A stretch of DNA of 64,000 nucleotides from Chrysoporthe austroafricana (GCA_001051155.2 JYIP02000007.1:3536342-3600341); one strand, 5' to 3'; positions 13,111-23,891 are shown, counted from the first letter of the stretch. Translations and numbers: made by a program. The notes: generated from the letters alone by a model not told the origin.

Positions 13111-15110
13111 AAGATAAAGTTTAAATAATAAAAGAATAGCTTATATTAGGAAAAATAAAAGAAATTAAAGCATTCTTTGGCTATATTAACTTTTACCGAT
13201 AGTTCATTCGGGATTATAACAAAATCGTATGCTTTCTTACGGATCTTACGAAAAAAAACTGGAAATTTGAATAAATATAAGAAGCATAAAAAGCATTCGA
13301 TAAAATTAAAAAACGAATTATATTAGAACCCATACTTTGCGAAGCAGATTCAAATAAGCTATTTGAAATCGAAATTAATATATCGGATTATGCATTTAGA
13401 AAATAACTTAGCTAACGAGATAACCAAGGATATTTCAAAATCGTAAGCAACTTTTCAAAAAAGTTAAATAGCCCGGAACTTAATTATAGCATTCCGGATA
13501 AGGAATTGATAGCAATTATAAAAGCATTTAAGGAATAGCAATACTATTTAATTGGAACTAAATACCAGATTATAATATATTCCGATTATAAGAATTTAAT
13601 AATATTTATAATAATAAAAGTCTTAAATAAACGATAAGTTAAATAAGCAGAATTTCTTTTATAATTCAATCTAAAAATTATTTATTGCAAAAAATCCGAA
13701 AATAATAAAGCAAATATATTTAGCAAATAGTTAGATTATTAGGATATAGAACCCAGAGAATTCCAGAATATTTTCCGATAAAACAAAAATAATAATCTTG
13801 TAAATAAAATTAAAGAATTTAATACAATCGTTAAAATCTCTAATAACGAAAAGAAACTAAAAGATATAATAACGGAAAAATAAAACGAATATATTAAAAG
13901 TATATATAGCGTATTAGCATACGGCTATTAAGGAATTAGAATTACGTACGAAAGAATTAAGAAATATTGGAATCTTTTAAGCTTTAGAAAAAGGATTGAA
14001 AATATCTTACGAGAATGCAATAGCTGCAAGAAAAACAAGATTAAATATTATAAGCCCTATAAACTATTCCAATCGCTTTTTATTTTAGAAACAATTTGGC
14101 AATCTATTAGCTAAGATTTTATTACTAAATTATTCCTTTTACGAAAACCTTTAACCAAAATGCAATATAATAGTATTTTAATAATAGTTTGTAAACTGAA
14201 TAAATATGCTTATTTCTTTCCTTATAAAGAAAGCAGTATAGCGGAAAATCTCGCATATATATTTTTCAGAATAGTTATAGCCAATTATAATATGCTTAAA
14301 GAAATTATTTCCGATAAAGATAAGAAGTTCGTATCAAATTTCTAGACTTTATTTATAAAGCTATTTGGAATATAGCAAAAAATATCTATAGCATTTTACT
14401 TATAAATAGATAAATAAATAAAACGAATAAACTAAATTATTAAATAATATTTATAGCATTATATAAATTATAAGCAAAATAATTAAATCGACTTGCTATT
14501 ATTAATATAATTTGCATATAATAGCGCAAATATAAATATAATAAAAGAATTACTATTTTATGCGCTATACGGCTATAATCCGATAGCCTATTATAACGAA
14601 TTATTAAGAGCAAATACAAAAATAACAGAAAAACAAATCCGGAAAATTAAGAAAACCCAAAAAAAGCTTCAAGAAAAACTGAAATTTATATAAACAAGAA
14701 TAACAAAATATACTAATTCCAAAAAGATTAAAAGATTAATCTTATAGGAAAAGGATAAAATTTATTTTATTTAATAAAAAAAATATATTAGAATAATAAA
14801 ACCTTCTTACTCGCTAAACTATAAGAAACTTAACCTATTCAGGATTTTAAAGAAAATTTCAGATATTAATTTCGAATTCGTATTACTTTATAGAATAAAA
14901 GTTTATTCAGTATTCCATATTTCGCTTTTCGAACTAGTATTTAACGCAACCAAAACGGACAAATTTATACAAATCGAAACCAATAAACCGGAATACGAAA
15001 TCGAACGAATCCTTAAATATCGAAAACCGACCAAATATAGAAAATATCTAATCAAATAGAAAAAATACTACTTAAACGAAAATAGCTAAAAATCAGTTAA
15101 TAACTTAAAT
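13111..15110 (+). pseudogene. RNase H, integrase and chromodomain remnant (element D)
   Basis: RNase H tail near 13540-13730; integrase core open at 14160-14345 (YKESSIAENLAYIF, then EIISDKDKKF), nearly identical to element A 631-816; chromodomain YEIERILKYRK near 14995-15030. Many stops. The order RNase H, integrase, chromodomain is that of fungal chromoviruses. Confidence 0.85.
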
Positions 15111-15157
15111 AATATACAATAAGCATTCGAAAAATATTAAAAAAGATAACTAATTAA

Positions 15158-15820
15158 TTAATTAGAAAAATAGCCAAGAGAACCCGGGATAGCTTTATAT
15201 ATTGCAATCGGATCAATAGCGGACCAATTATTGCTAGAATCAAATTGCTGCAAAATAGTATCTAAATCGAAACTCTCGGGAAGAAAGCTTTCAGGGATTA
15301 AAGCTTCCAAAATACGATATTCGGTCTTAGCCCTATAATATTCCTTTTCCGCTTCTTCTGCCTCTAACCGCTCTAACTCTTCAATAATATCCAGATCCCG
15401 ACATATTGCGCAAGCCATTTTTTCAGCTTACAAATAACGCTATTTCCGCAGCCGAAAAACTTTTGCATTAGCCAATATCGCTTCCTTTTCAGTAGCATTC
15501 AATTCCGCCTCAATTTAGGAATACTGCTTTACAATCCGCTATATCTAAACCGGAATAAGGCTTGCTATATTACAATTATTCCGCTTGCTGCGAATATATT
15601 TGGCATAACGTAAAGAATCCTCTTCCGAAACGCAATAGAAAAGATTACGATCCGAACAAGAAGAATACGCAAGCATTTCAGAATAGCGGGAAAAAACCGT
15701 AAGCCAAAGGGTATTGCTCTAATCCGTTTTCTTATAGAAACGTTTTTCGATTTTACAGGATATTCTAATCAGGAAAAGAGATATTAGAAAAAAAGGGTTG
15801 ACAGGGGCCTTACAGGAAAT
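15158..15820 (-). pseudogene. Antisense cysteine-rich ORF of element D, C-terminal part open
   Basis: The minus strand 15418-15158 is open for 86 codons and strongly charged (EELERLEAEEAEKEYYRAK), ending in an acidic serine/asparagine-rich tail. Upstream (15420-15820) the frame continues with stops and a degraded Cys cluster. It matches the ORFs at 1655-2306 and about 7880-8480. Its survival as the longest open stretch of the element may be chance or may reflect selection on the minus strand. Confidence 0.65.
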
Positions 15821-15853
15821 TGTCAGGGACAATAATTGACAAGAAAGGGATAA

Positions 15854-16302
15854 TATTATAACCCAATATAGGAATGGCCTGCTAACGTATCAGAAAAGCG
15901 GGAAGGGCTTATAACCTATCTAGTATAATAACTCTATTAAGGAATACCTATAAGGATTATATAATCCAGGGTTAGGGGTTAGATTGACAGAATCGCTATC
16001 GGTCCTAACGGTTTTGTAAGGACCGATAATATCGATAGCGGTCCTATCGGTCCAGAACTGAAAAGCTGGATATATAAGAACAGGACAACTATTAAGTAGA
16101 TTATTATAGCTTTTCAGTTGAGAATCTAAATATTACCTGGACCCTACTATACCTTTAGATAATAGCTATATTGGCTTATAAATATTGTAAATATTTGTTT
16201 TAAACGAGTTTCCGGTATTCAAAGCTATACTTAATACCGTCCTTGCTAGCATAAACCTTTAGCCTTACAGTTTATCCTAAGATTACTGCAGCGTTTATAA
16301 TA
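15854..16302 (+). repeat. 3' LTR of element D (449 bp)
   Basis: Same length and ends as the 5' LTR. Contains AGGGTTAGGGGTTAG near 15970 and a perfect 12-bp inverted repeat, AACTGAAAAGCT (16056-16067) and AGCTTTTCAGTT (16108-16119), with TATATAAG in the loop. Confidence 0.9.
16056..16119 (+). promoter_or_regulatory. LTR promoter: TATA box inside a 12-bp inverted repeat
   Basis: TATATAAG lies just after the left arm; arms are 12 bp, perfect, 40 bp apart. The same layout is seen in the 5' LTR and, less perfectly, in the split LTR of C. Likely the retrotransposon core promoter; a role of the hairpin itself is inference. Confidence 0.5.
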
Positions 16303-16334
16303 ACATTTTAGGATTTGCTGCAGCGTTTATAATA
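16303..16334 (+). repeat. Target duplication and right end of the LTR of element C
   Basis: ACATT (16303-16307) repeats ATATT at 8968-8972. TTAGGATTTGCTGCAGCG...TTATAATA completes the LTR interrupted at 8972. Confidence 0.85.
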
Positions 16335-16970
16335 TATAAATTAAAGTGCGGCATTAAAGCTATTCAAAACGGCTTACTTAATACTAAGATTTTCAGGCTT
16401 AGCTGCAAAACTAATTAAGCGCTTATATAAGGAATGGTTAAGGATAAAATCGATAAAATCGATAAAATCGATAGAATCGATAGAATCGATAATCGATTTA
16501 ATAAATTAATAAATTCGATAGTCAAACTTATTGAATTTAATTAAAAACCTGAATATATAAGAATAAAACATTTATTAAATAAATTACTATAGCTTTTTAA
16601 TTATAAATTTAAGTATTATTTCCCTTATAAAGTAATAGCCGTATAAGCTTATAAATACTTGCATTAAAAAATCCATTAATTATTTCTTTATTTATAAAAA
16701 TTGTATTTAATATTACATTTACTAATATAAACTTTTTAATATTGCAAGTATTTTAAGATATTACAATAGCATTTATAATATTTTTACAACTCTTATTTAA
16801 ATACGGTTTAGTATATACCCTTTAAGCAATAAGGAAATACAATAGCTTTTCAGACGCTTACTTTATCTAATACGGATCGCAACCTATTTCTTTAAGAAAT
16901 TATTAAAGCCTTCCAGAAATCCGTTCAGCAGCTTAAATATACGATTAGTATTAAAACTTACAACTTCAAA
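16335..16970 (+). repeat. LTR and leader fragment of a further element (E) and a 9-bp tandem repeat
   Basis: Positions 16443-16487 hold five copies of the 9-mer GATAAAATC/GATAGAATC plus a partial one. From about 16540 to 16780 an LTR fragment is readable (GAATATATAAGAATA, ending ATTTATAATA), followed by a gag leader (TTACAACTCTTATTTAA) like that after the D 5' LTR. At about 16,960 base composition changes abruptly to GC-rich, the edge of the RIP-affected block. Confidence 0.65.
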
Positions 16971-17485
16971 CTGTCTTCGCCTGCATACACCCACACAATC
17001 ATCACCGATCGCAGGCCACGAGGTCGCAGCCAGACAGCCGCAGCTATCGTAATGGCCAACCAGATGCTGCAAATCGTACGTCCAACTCTTTCCAGGCCCC
17101 CTCTCAGTTTTCGAGCTGCAAATAGGCCGGCTGTTATACGGACACCCAAGGGCGTCCTGGGAAAGGTAGAATATTGAGGCATTGCGGGCTACGCGCCGTC
17201 GGGCATGAAGACCCGCCCAACGACAGGAAGAAAAGTACCCAACTGCATAAAGAAAGGGGGCTGTGCAATGGATGCCTGAGGCAGACGTCGAGAACCAAGG
17301 TCTATAAGTACGGCGGGAGCAAGCCCGACGGATCAAGGATGGACTTGGTTCTTCAGCACTCCTTAGACCACCTTAACAGTTATTATTAAATGAAGACCCC
17401 TTCCAAGCTCAGAACTCTGCCCTTGTAACACCGGCCATCAGCGTAACTAACAGCAGCGCGACCGTCTCAGAACCGCCTCGACATC
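16971..17485. other. GC-rich stretch without a recognisable gene
   Basis: Frames on both strands (16884-17336 minus, 17174-17389 plus) are open but overlap each other and resemble no family I know. I see no promoter, RNA or repeat here. Confidence 0.4.
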
Positions 17486-18325
17486 GTGGCTACGCAGGGC
17501 GCCTATCTCGTCCCGCGCCCGCACACGCCCATCTTCGAGAACGACGCATACGATGAGACCTTCGCGGCCGCGCTCGACCAGGCGTCCAGAGTGCTCAATA
17601 TCGCGCTGATGACCAGACGCATCATGTACCGCGAGGCTGCCGACGAATGGCCCATCGTACATACGCCGCCCGAGGTGAAAGAGCGTCGCCTTGCCGAGCT
17701 GAAAGCGATGGAGGAGATGGAAGAGGCAACGTCGGACGAGGGCAGCGACAGGGACGAGAGCGAGGGTGCCGCTGCTCCCGACAGCAGGGCCCGGCCAGCT
17801 ACCGCCCCGCGGATACAGCCGCAAGCACACGGGCTTCCGACACCGCCGCTGCCTGCGCGCAGCCCCTTGTCAATGCCACGGGGAAGGAAGAGACGACATG
17901 ATAAGAAAGGAGAGACGGAAGAGGAGGAAGAGGAGGAAAAACATCCGAGGAAGGCTCGAGTCATCTCTACTGCCAGGCTGGATATTGCTGGAAGAGACAA
18001 GCCGGATAGATATATCAGAGAAAAGGTCGGAAGCGGCGGCGGACCGATAATATCGACGATGAAAAGGGGGATAGGGAGGGCCCTACTAAGGCACGAAAGA
18101 CCGCTGCCCCGAAACGGCGGAAGAGGCGCCTGCCAAAACGAGCGGAAGCTGGCTGAAATCATCGTCACATGCATTGGATGCTGCCGGCTGCTAAGGAGAA
18201 CATGGATCCCCCTTTCGAGGACGGCGCCGGAGCACTCTAGCGCAGCGACAGCGCACCAGGGCAAAAGGCTAGTCGCGATGGGTAACGGATGCGGAAAGGT
18301 GTATATGATAGCGAGCCAGGGCTGA
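17450..18325 (+). pseudogene. Hypothetical acidic/basic low-complexity protein fragment
   Basis: An open frame from the stop at 17444 to 18325 with no ATG before the coding-like part. The first about 100 residues look like real protein (PRPHTPIFENDAYDETFAAALDQ is longer than the best-conserved core, DQASRVLNIALMTRRIM). A low-complexity segment with GRKRRHDKKG and a run of glutamates follows, typical of nuclear disordered proteins. A 3' splice-like CTCAG stands just before the coding part, so this may be a second exon. The last 70 codons run into a dispersed repeat (family R1). I do not recognise the family; probably truncated. Confidence 0.4.
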
Positions 18326-18345
18326 GAATAGGGTTTACCGTTTCC
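18250..18345 (-). repeat. R1 repeat, tail fragment
   Basis: GGGTAACGGATGCGGAAAGGT followed by a GATAGCGAGCC-type stretch matches 35212-35270 (GAGTAACGAATGCGGAAAGGT) and, in reverse complement, 32130-32180. Confidence 0.55.
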
Positions 18346-18785
18346 GGCCTGCTATAGCCCGCGCAGAGCCGCTAGTACCTCAAACCGCGTCACCACTCAC
18401 CCACCACCTGTACGCTTTCAGCAGAATAATTCTTGGTAAGGAGGGAGACACCCCCCTATCTGTCCTCTTTTCTACCTCCATCCGTCGTCCTTACCACCCC
18501 TATCCGTCGCCAGCACGCCCTCGACATGTATATCTCTTCCTCTTCCGCCAGCAGCAGCAGGCCTCGATATATCTCCTTCCGACCAACCCGCAAGATATAT
18601 TTCTTCCTCTTGCACTGGCCAACAACTTCCGCCGCGTACGGGAACGAGCTTGACGGAAAGGAGGGGGGGAAGAAGGCGTTATCGGGGGAGGCGCTAGGAG
18701 GCGCGGTTAGCAGAAGAGAAGCCGGGAAGAGCTAGAACGAAAGGAGCTTACCGAATGCGTCGAGACAAGAGCTGCTAACATACAA
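18346..18785. other. No gene recognised
   Basis: Pyrimidine-rich then purine-rich sequence with short unsupported frames. No motif found. Confidence 0.4.
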
Positions 18786-19500
18786 GAGGAGCTGGGAGAA
18801 GCCAACCCAAGAGCAGCTGTACGAGCTTTCGAAGCTGTACGAGCTCTTGCAGCTCGGAGCTGTGCGAGTTATGCGAGCAGTGCGAGCAGTGGGAGGAATG
18901 CGAGCAGCTCTGGCAGCTGTGCGGGCTGTGCAAGCTCTTAGGGCTGTGCGAGCTCTCAGAGCTGTGGAATGAGAGCTGCGAGGGCTGCGAGAGCTGCGAG
19001 AGCTGCGAGAGCTGCGAGAGCTGCGAGGGGAATGAGATGAAGCTCTGGCAGCTGTGCAAGACGTGCGAGCTCTCGAAGCTGTGCGAACTGCGCAAGCTGT
19101 GGAAGCTGTGCAAGCTCTTGGAGCTGTGGGAGCTGTACGAGCTCTCGAAGCTTGGGAGCTGTGCCAGCTATGAGAGCTGCGAGAGCTGCGAGGGGAATGG
19201 GAAGAAGCTCTGGCAGCCGTGCGGGCTGTAAGAGCTGTGCAATCTGTGCAAGCTGTGCGAAGAGGAGGTCTGGGAGGAAAGCTGTGAGAAGAGTATGTCA
19301 AGAAGGTTGTGGGAAGAGAGTGTCAAGAAGGCTGTGGGAAGAAGAGCAAGAGCCTTGGGGTCTATGGCCTGTAGTCGCGCGCGGGACAGCCCTGCATGCG
19401 CGGGGCGCAAGCTGTATGACAGACAGCTGTATGTGCGCGGGCCTGGCTGGGCCTTGTATGCTGGCAGCCTTGTTCCCGCCCGCCAGCCTTGTCCCGCCCT
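18786..19500 (+). repeat. AGCT satellite element, copy 1
   Basis: From 18786 to about 19260 the DNA is an imperfect short-period repeat built on GAGCTGTGCGAGCTC / GAGAGCTGC, including a run of the 9-mer GAGAGCTGC near 18990-19025. It is followed by a less repetitive 3' part (TGGGAGGAAAGCTGTGAGAAGAG, AAGAAGGCTGTGGGAAGA). Copies with the same order occur at 24765-25065 (+) and 41775-42140 (-). The long Ser/Thr-rich frames across it are by-products of the repeat. Confidence 0.75.
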
Positions 19501-20690
19501 ATGACTCTTCTTTTGACTATTATGTATAGCAAGTATGGTATACGAGAGACGAGTTGGAAGCCCTACGAGAGTAGAAGAGAATAGTATATATACGCCCTTA
19601 CTACAGTATATGGTTAATGCCGGAAGATATGTCTGGAAAAGGCATAAATCTTGCGAGCATTTCGCTAAGCATATTACGCGATCGGTTAAGGAGCGGGTCT
19701 AGCCTGTCGCTGTCCGATATAACTAGCAACGCGTACGCTGTTGCAAGAGCGTACCTGATAGACATAACAGCTATATAGCCTTCCCATGATTATCAGAAAA
19801 ATCTGAAGCATAGCACTTTCCTTTGCCGATTGCTATAGACAAAGTTGTTTCGGCTATATCTGCCCAGCCTAAGTCCTTTGTAGTCTCTACCGCCGATACT
19901 CTTCACGCTATAAGCATGAGCAATGCTGCTATAGTAGAGATCAGCAACGAACAGCACGGCGGCTGCGTAGAACGGGGCGAGGACGTCGCCGTATAGTCTA
20001 GACGCAATCAGGGACGGGGATATGACAGCACCGTCAAGGCAGTAATTGGTATAGTGCCCAGGGCGTGGGCCCCCTAGAACTCTTTGGACATCCCTCTTCA
20101 AGTGAAGCTCGCAGTCGATTGCTACCAAGGCTCGGGACTAGCATAGCATGCGAAGACATATCGTTTCCCGCTCCGTTTCTTGATAGGGCGTCGAACGCAG
20201 GGCGAAGCTGGCGGCCAGGCACTCTCGCTTGCTCTTCCCTCCAGCGGCGAGGAGGAGCCTTGGGTACGTCTCTGCAAGGCCATTCAGATATCGGTATGCG
20301 GCGTGATGCTCTTGCAGATAAGGCCCCGGCAAGCCTGGCGCCCCTGGTCGCAAGTCGAGCCAGATGGATGGGAGGCGGGAGTCCTGGTCCCTGTTCGGCA
20401 TAACGATGCCCGTTAGGGGCGAGGACAAGGAAGGCTGCAGTGCCAAAGATGATATGGTTAGGGGTATGTGTCTTTGGGACGGCCGACAAGCACCAACTGG
20501 ACTGGCGCGGCTAGGTACTATAATAGTACCTCCGTTTCGCAAGGGTGCCTGTCTACCCTTTATCCATTACGCATTTCGTGCTTATTTAGGCCGTCAGCGC
20601 TTGCGCTGTATTGGTATTGGTATTATACAGTAAGCTTTTAAGACCAAGCTTCCTAAAATTAACTTGCCTAAAGTCGAAGCGAACCTAGGA
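19501..20690 (-). other. Unresolved stretch, possible decayed minus-strand gene
   Basis: Two minus-strand frames look partly coding: 20542-20138 (LPSIWLDLRPGAPGLPGPYL, YRYLNGLAETYPRLLLAAGG) and 20128-19793 (AIDCELHLKRDVQRVLGGP, SLIASRLYGDVLAPFYAA). They could be exons or frameshifted parts of one protein, but no family is recognised and several overlapping frames compete. Treated as unassigned. Confidence 0.3.
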
Positions 20691-21195
20691 TATGTTGGAC
20701 CCTGAGCATATATTGCCGGCGGATGGAATGGCCAATCTCAAAATTCGTCGGCGAGCATGCTGCTAGGTCTCAATTCGGCAGAGCTCTGTATCATGCCGCC
20801 GTACGCCCAATTCTTCGTTCGCGTGGTCCGTATTCCCGCAAAGAACCTCTTTTTCCTTCCGACCTCCCTTGATTTCCCAGGCGCGATACCCCGCGTCGAG
20901 AAAGTACGGGACGTCTTGAGGCTAGTTCAGGTATTTCAAGATACCGGATTTGATCCGTCCAAGCTATCGAACCAAATCTTTAGCCTTGTTACCCCTAACG
21001 AGTAGAAGAAGTTCCAGAAAGCAGCCTGCGTGTCCCCGGCGCATCTTTTGCAAACTGCCTTCACGGGCCAGATACCTCTTGTCTCGGGTGAATTTCAGGT
21101 CCTTTGCGTGGAAGGTAGGCGTCGTATCGAGGCTGCGAAGCTATCCCTCAAGGAAGATGCGTGGTGGACTATCCGGCTCTACTGTATTCCAGATG

Positions 21196-21251
21196 GTATG
21201 ACCTCTTCACCCGCTTCGACTTGTTTCTTTCCCCGGCTGACCCGTCTGTAG
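21196..21251 (+). other. 56-bp spliceosomal intron in the DUF3723 pseudogene
   Basis: Donor GTATGA, branch-like GGCTGAC, acceptor CTGTAG. Removing it joins ...YCIPDG to RIREAVMR and moves from frame 0 to frame 2, where the family-like sequence continues. Confidence 0.8.
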
Positions 21252-22715
21252 GACGTATACGTGAAGCCGTAATGCGGTCCTTCACGGCTAGCTTTTCTCA
21301 CGAAGCAGCTTACTCGGATAGAGAGATTTACCATAATCTCAGGTACTACCAGGGACGAAATGATGACCTGTCATTTCGCAGCTGGGAGACCATGCTTAGT
21401 GGGTGTAAGGCGAGAGCTTTCAACCATCTCCTGCCGAGAGAGACCATCCTGGCCGCCCTGGACAGGGTAATATCCTTCCCAGGGATGAGAAGCGGCTTTC
21501 AGCTGGGCAATATAAACAAGTATCTGGCTACCCACTGCCATAAGCTAATTGTACATTATTTGGACTATATCTCTCGGGTTTGGGACCTGATTGTCCACGA
21601 TAGCGGAATGGATTGACAAGCGGTCGATAACAGTACAGTACGGCTCTTTCAGTTCCGGGCTTCGTCGGCCAGCCGAACCGACTAAAGCTTCATCTCTTCA
21701 GCTATGGACGACGGTCACCTCTTCTTCGCCATAAGCGAGCGGGATGCCCGGAAGAGGATCTGCCATACGCTCTTATCCTTCGATATCGTGATTCCGAGCC
21801 TCGAAATATTTCATGAAAACGTGAAATATATTACAATCGGAACGAAGATTCTCGAGAGATACCTGGACATCTTGCCAGAGCGGACCGCATGCCAGACTCG
21901 GGATACGACGCTGTACCGGCCACTTACGTCTTACTGGAACCCTGCCTGCCCGTCCGTAATAGAAGTTAGTGAGGGAACCTTCAAGCACCTGCAAGGCCCG
22001 CCTTCACCGCTCCTTGCCTTCAAGCAGCTTTTCATTTTAATCCTCAGACAGTTCCCGTTTCTCTCGACAGAGATTGCGCTGCGTAACTTTCGGTCGGAAG
22101 CGATGCCGGCGTATACGGACCGATACCGTCTGCACAGGCTGTTGAGACGGGCTCTGGCGCTTGGCTACGATAATTCCAAGATACGCGAAGGCTTGGAAAA
22201 GGCGGGGCGCCTTATCGACCTTGTCAAGACTCCATTAGATGCTGAGCTGCCGGCTCCTGTGGCCGATTGGCATGGGGGTAAACCTTTCGTCCGTACCCTC
22301 CTCACGCTGGCGAGAAGTTCATTCCTGCCGACGCTCGAACAGGCTAACGGCAGCGGAGGTGTGACGGCTGAATTTTTCCAGAATGATCTTGTGACGGCAT
22401 TTTTCGGCAAATTGTCGTATCAGATCGACATATCCAAGCAGGGCGTCTCTATCCTGGACGACGTTGATACGTAACGAAACGCCCCCGAAAGTGATATTAT
22501 GGATTTCGGTTCACACGTTAGTGCTACCGGTGGCACGGAAAGTCCTGATCATCCCAGGCCTCGTCTAAAGTCAACGCCATCGAGAGCAGGCAAACGTGCC
22601 GCGGGAGACAAGAGCAAGCTGGATCATCTTTCAGCCAGAAGGGCACGGAAAGGACGCCAGGCCAAGCCCAACCTTCGACTCCGTTCTCAACGTCTTCCTC
22701 AAAACCGGTCGCGAG

Positions 22716-23080
22716 TCAGAGCAATCCAAGATACCGCGCCTACACCGTATCCTATAATCCCACAACGAGACGATTCTCGTCCTGCGTTGCAAATGTCATC
22801 GCCTATCGCAAACGCTGCAGAGCCAACCTCTGTAGTTCCAGCAACGGGCGAGAGTCGACAGCCTGAACATATTGAAGAGCATTATAGCGGATCTGAGACA
22901 GTGCAAGATACCACGCCTACACCGTATCCTCTGATCCCACAATGAGACGATTCTCGTCCTGCGTTGCAAGTGCCATCGCCTGTCGGAAACGCTGCAGAGC
23001 CAAGCTCTATAGTTCCGGAAGCGAGCAGGAGTCGACAGCCTGAGGATGTTGAAAAGAATTATAGCGGATCGTTTAAACAT
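22716..23080 (+). repeat. Internal duplication of about 190 bp in the DUF3723 C-terminus
   Basis: Two copies of a unit starting QDTAPTPYP (first) and QDTTPTPYP (second), each followed by DDSRPALQ, a NAAEP segment and a glutamate-rich end. The second copy carries TGA where the first has CGA. Confidence 0.8.
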
Positions 23081-23603
23081 GCAAGATCATCCGAGGTGCA
23101 CGAGAGTCCGTCAGAGTCGGACGAAGAGATCGTGATACGAGGCGAGGCCCCATTATATCTGAATGCCGAGGTCGGACGCCCCGTCTCGTCAGAACCAATA
23201 AGTCCTGCACGATCCGTGCTCCAGATCCATGCAGGAGAAGATGATGGTCAACTGGGCTCTGCAGATCAACCTTCCTAGCATCGCTCCAGGCAGCAGATGG
23301 ACGCTGACGACGGAACAAGAGGACTAAAGCTCAAGAAGAGGGCCCGGATAGTAGACCCAGCTTTGACTGTGGAAATTCGGAACATATCACCATTCCCAGG
23401 CACACTATCTAAGAGACTAAGATATTCTGGGACCTTGGAGTCTGGGGAAGCCCAATTCCAAGAGGTGCTGCTAAGCCCCCCGGACGTCTCCGTTCCTCGC
23501 ACTCCTATACCTATTTTTGACGAGTACGAAGACGAGCTCTGACCATCTCCGCGTTTAGCTTCGCTTCCTTAACATATTCGGGGAATCCGCCGCGGCCGCA
23601 TCT

Positions 23604-23891
23604 GTATTCCGGCATCACCGAGCCGCCTTGCCTTGCGGCGCCGTCGCTGCTCTAAGCCGCGCCAGCCTCATTTTCGGCGCCAGACAGACCAGATACCACA
23701 CCAGACCAGAAACCAGACCAGAAACCAGACCAGATACCAGACCATACCAGACCATACCAGACCATACCAGACCAGACCAGGCCACACCAGACTGCTCAAT
23801 CACATGCCATTCACATGATAAATCCCCCCCGATGTAATTCTAGAGCAGCGACGGCGCCGCAAGGCTAGAAGGCTAGACCGCGCCGGAATAC
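23604..23891. mobile_element. Fold-back (MITE-like) element around a CCAGA satellite
   Basis: Outer 10-bp inverted ends GTATTCCGGC (23604-23613) and GCCGGAATAC (23882-23891), and a perfect inner 25-bp inverted repeat (23630-23654 and 23841-23865, containing GCGGCGCCGTCGCTGCTC). Between them lies a CCAGACCAGAAACCAGACCA-type satellite (23690-23785). No ORF. A related CCAGAACAGG cluster is at 33157-33190. Confidence 0.6.

Larger units (their letters stand above)
8973..16302 (+). mobile_element. Element D: complete chromodomain Ty3/gypsy retrotransposon (7.33 kb), RIP-inactivated
   Basis: Both LTRs are 449 bp (8973-9421 and 15854-16302), with a 5-bp target duplication ATATT (8968-8972) / ACATT (16303-16307) that differs by one C/T. 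Order: LTR, gag, zinc knuckle, protease region, RT, RNase H, integrase, chromodomain, antisense Cys-rich ORF, polypurine tract (AAGAAAGGGA), LTR. It is inserted in the 3' LTR of element C. Stops throughout make it non-autonomous. Confidence 0.9.
20757..23542 (+). pseudogene. DUF3723 protein, pseudogene with one intact intron and six premature stops
   Basis: A 910-codon reading frame after removal of a 56-bp intron. It resembles fungal DUF3723 proteins, which are of unknown function and frequent cargo of Starship elements. Visible family features: VEGRRRIEAAK followed by WWTIRLY; SDREIYHNLRYYQ; FPGMRSGFQLGN; then IPSLEIFHENVKYI and VSEG. The C-terminal third is disordered with a duplicated 60-residue unit. 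In-frame stops are TAG 21003, TGA 21614, TAA 21683, TAA 22472, TGA 22943 and TAG 23276. Each becomes CAG, CAA or CGA by one C to T reversal; at 22943 the sister repeat indeed has CGA. No frameshift is needed. The start at 20757 (or the ATG at 20790) is the first in frame. Confidence 0.75.

Noticed and set aside
18732..19301. 189-codon Ser/Thr/Arg-rich minus frame
   Set aside because: Made entirely of the AGCT satellite; same kind of frame appears at 24547-25140.
20930..21005. Second intron in the DUF3723 gene removing the TAG at 21003 (GTATTT...CTAACGAGTAG)
   Set aside because: It would delete family-like sequence (FQDTGFDPSKLSNQIF) and the branch site would lie only a few bases from the acceptor. 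A CAG to TAG change explains the stop more simply.
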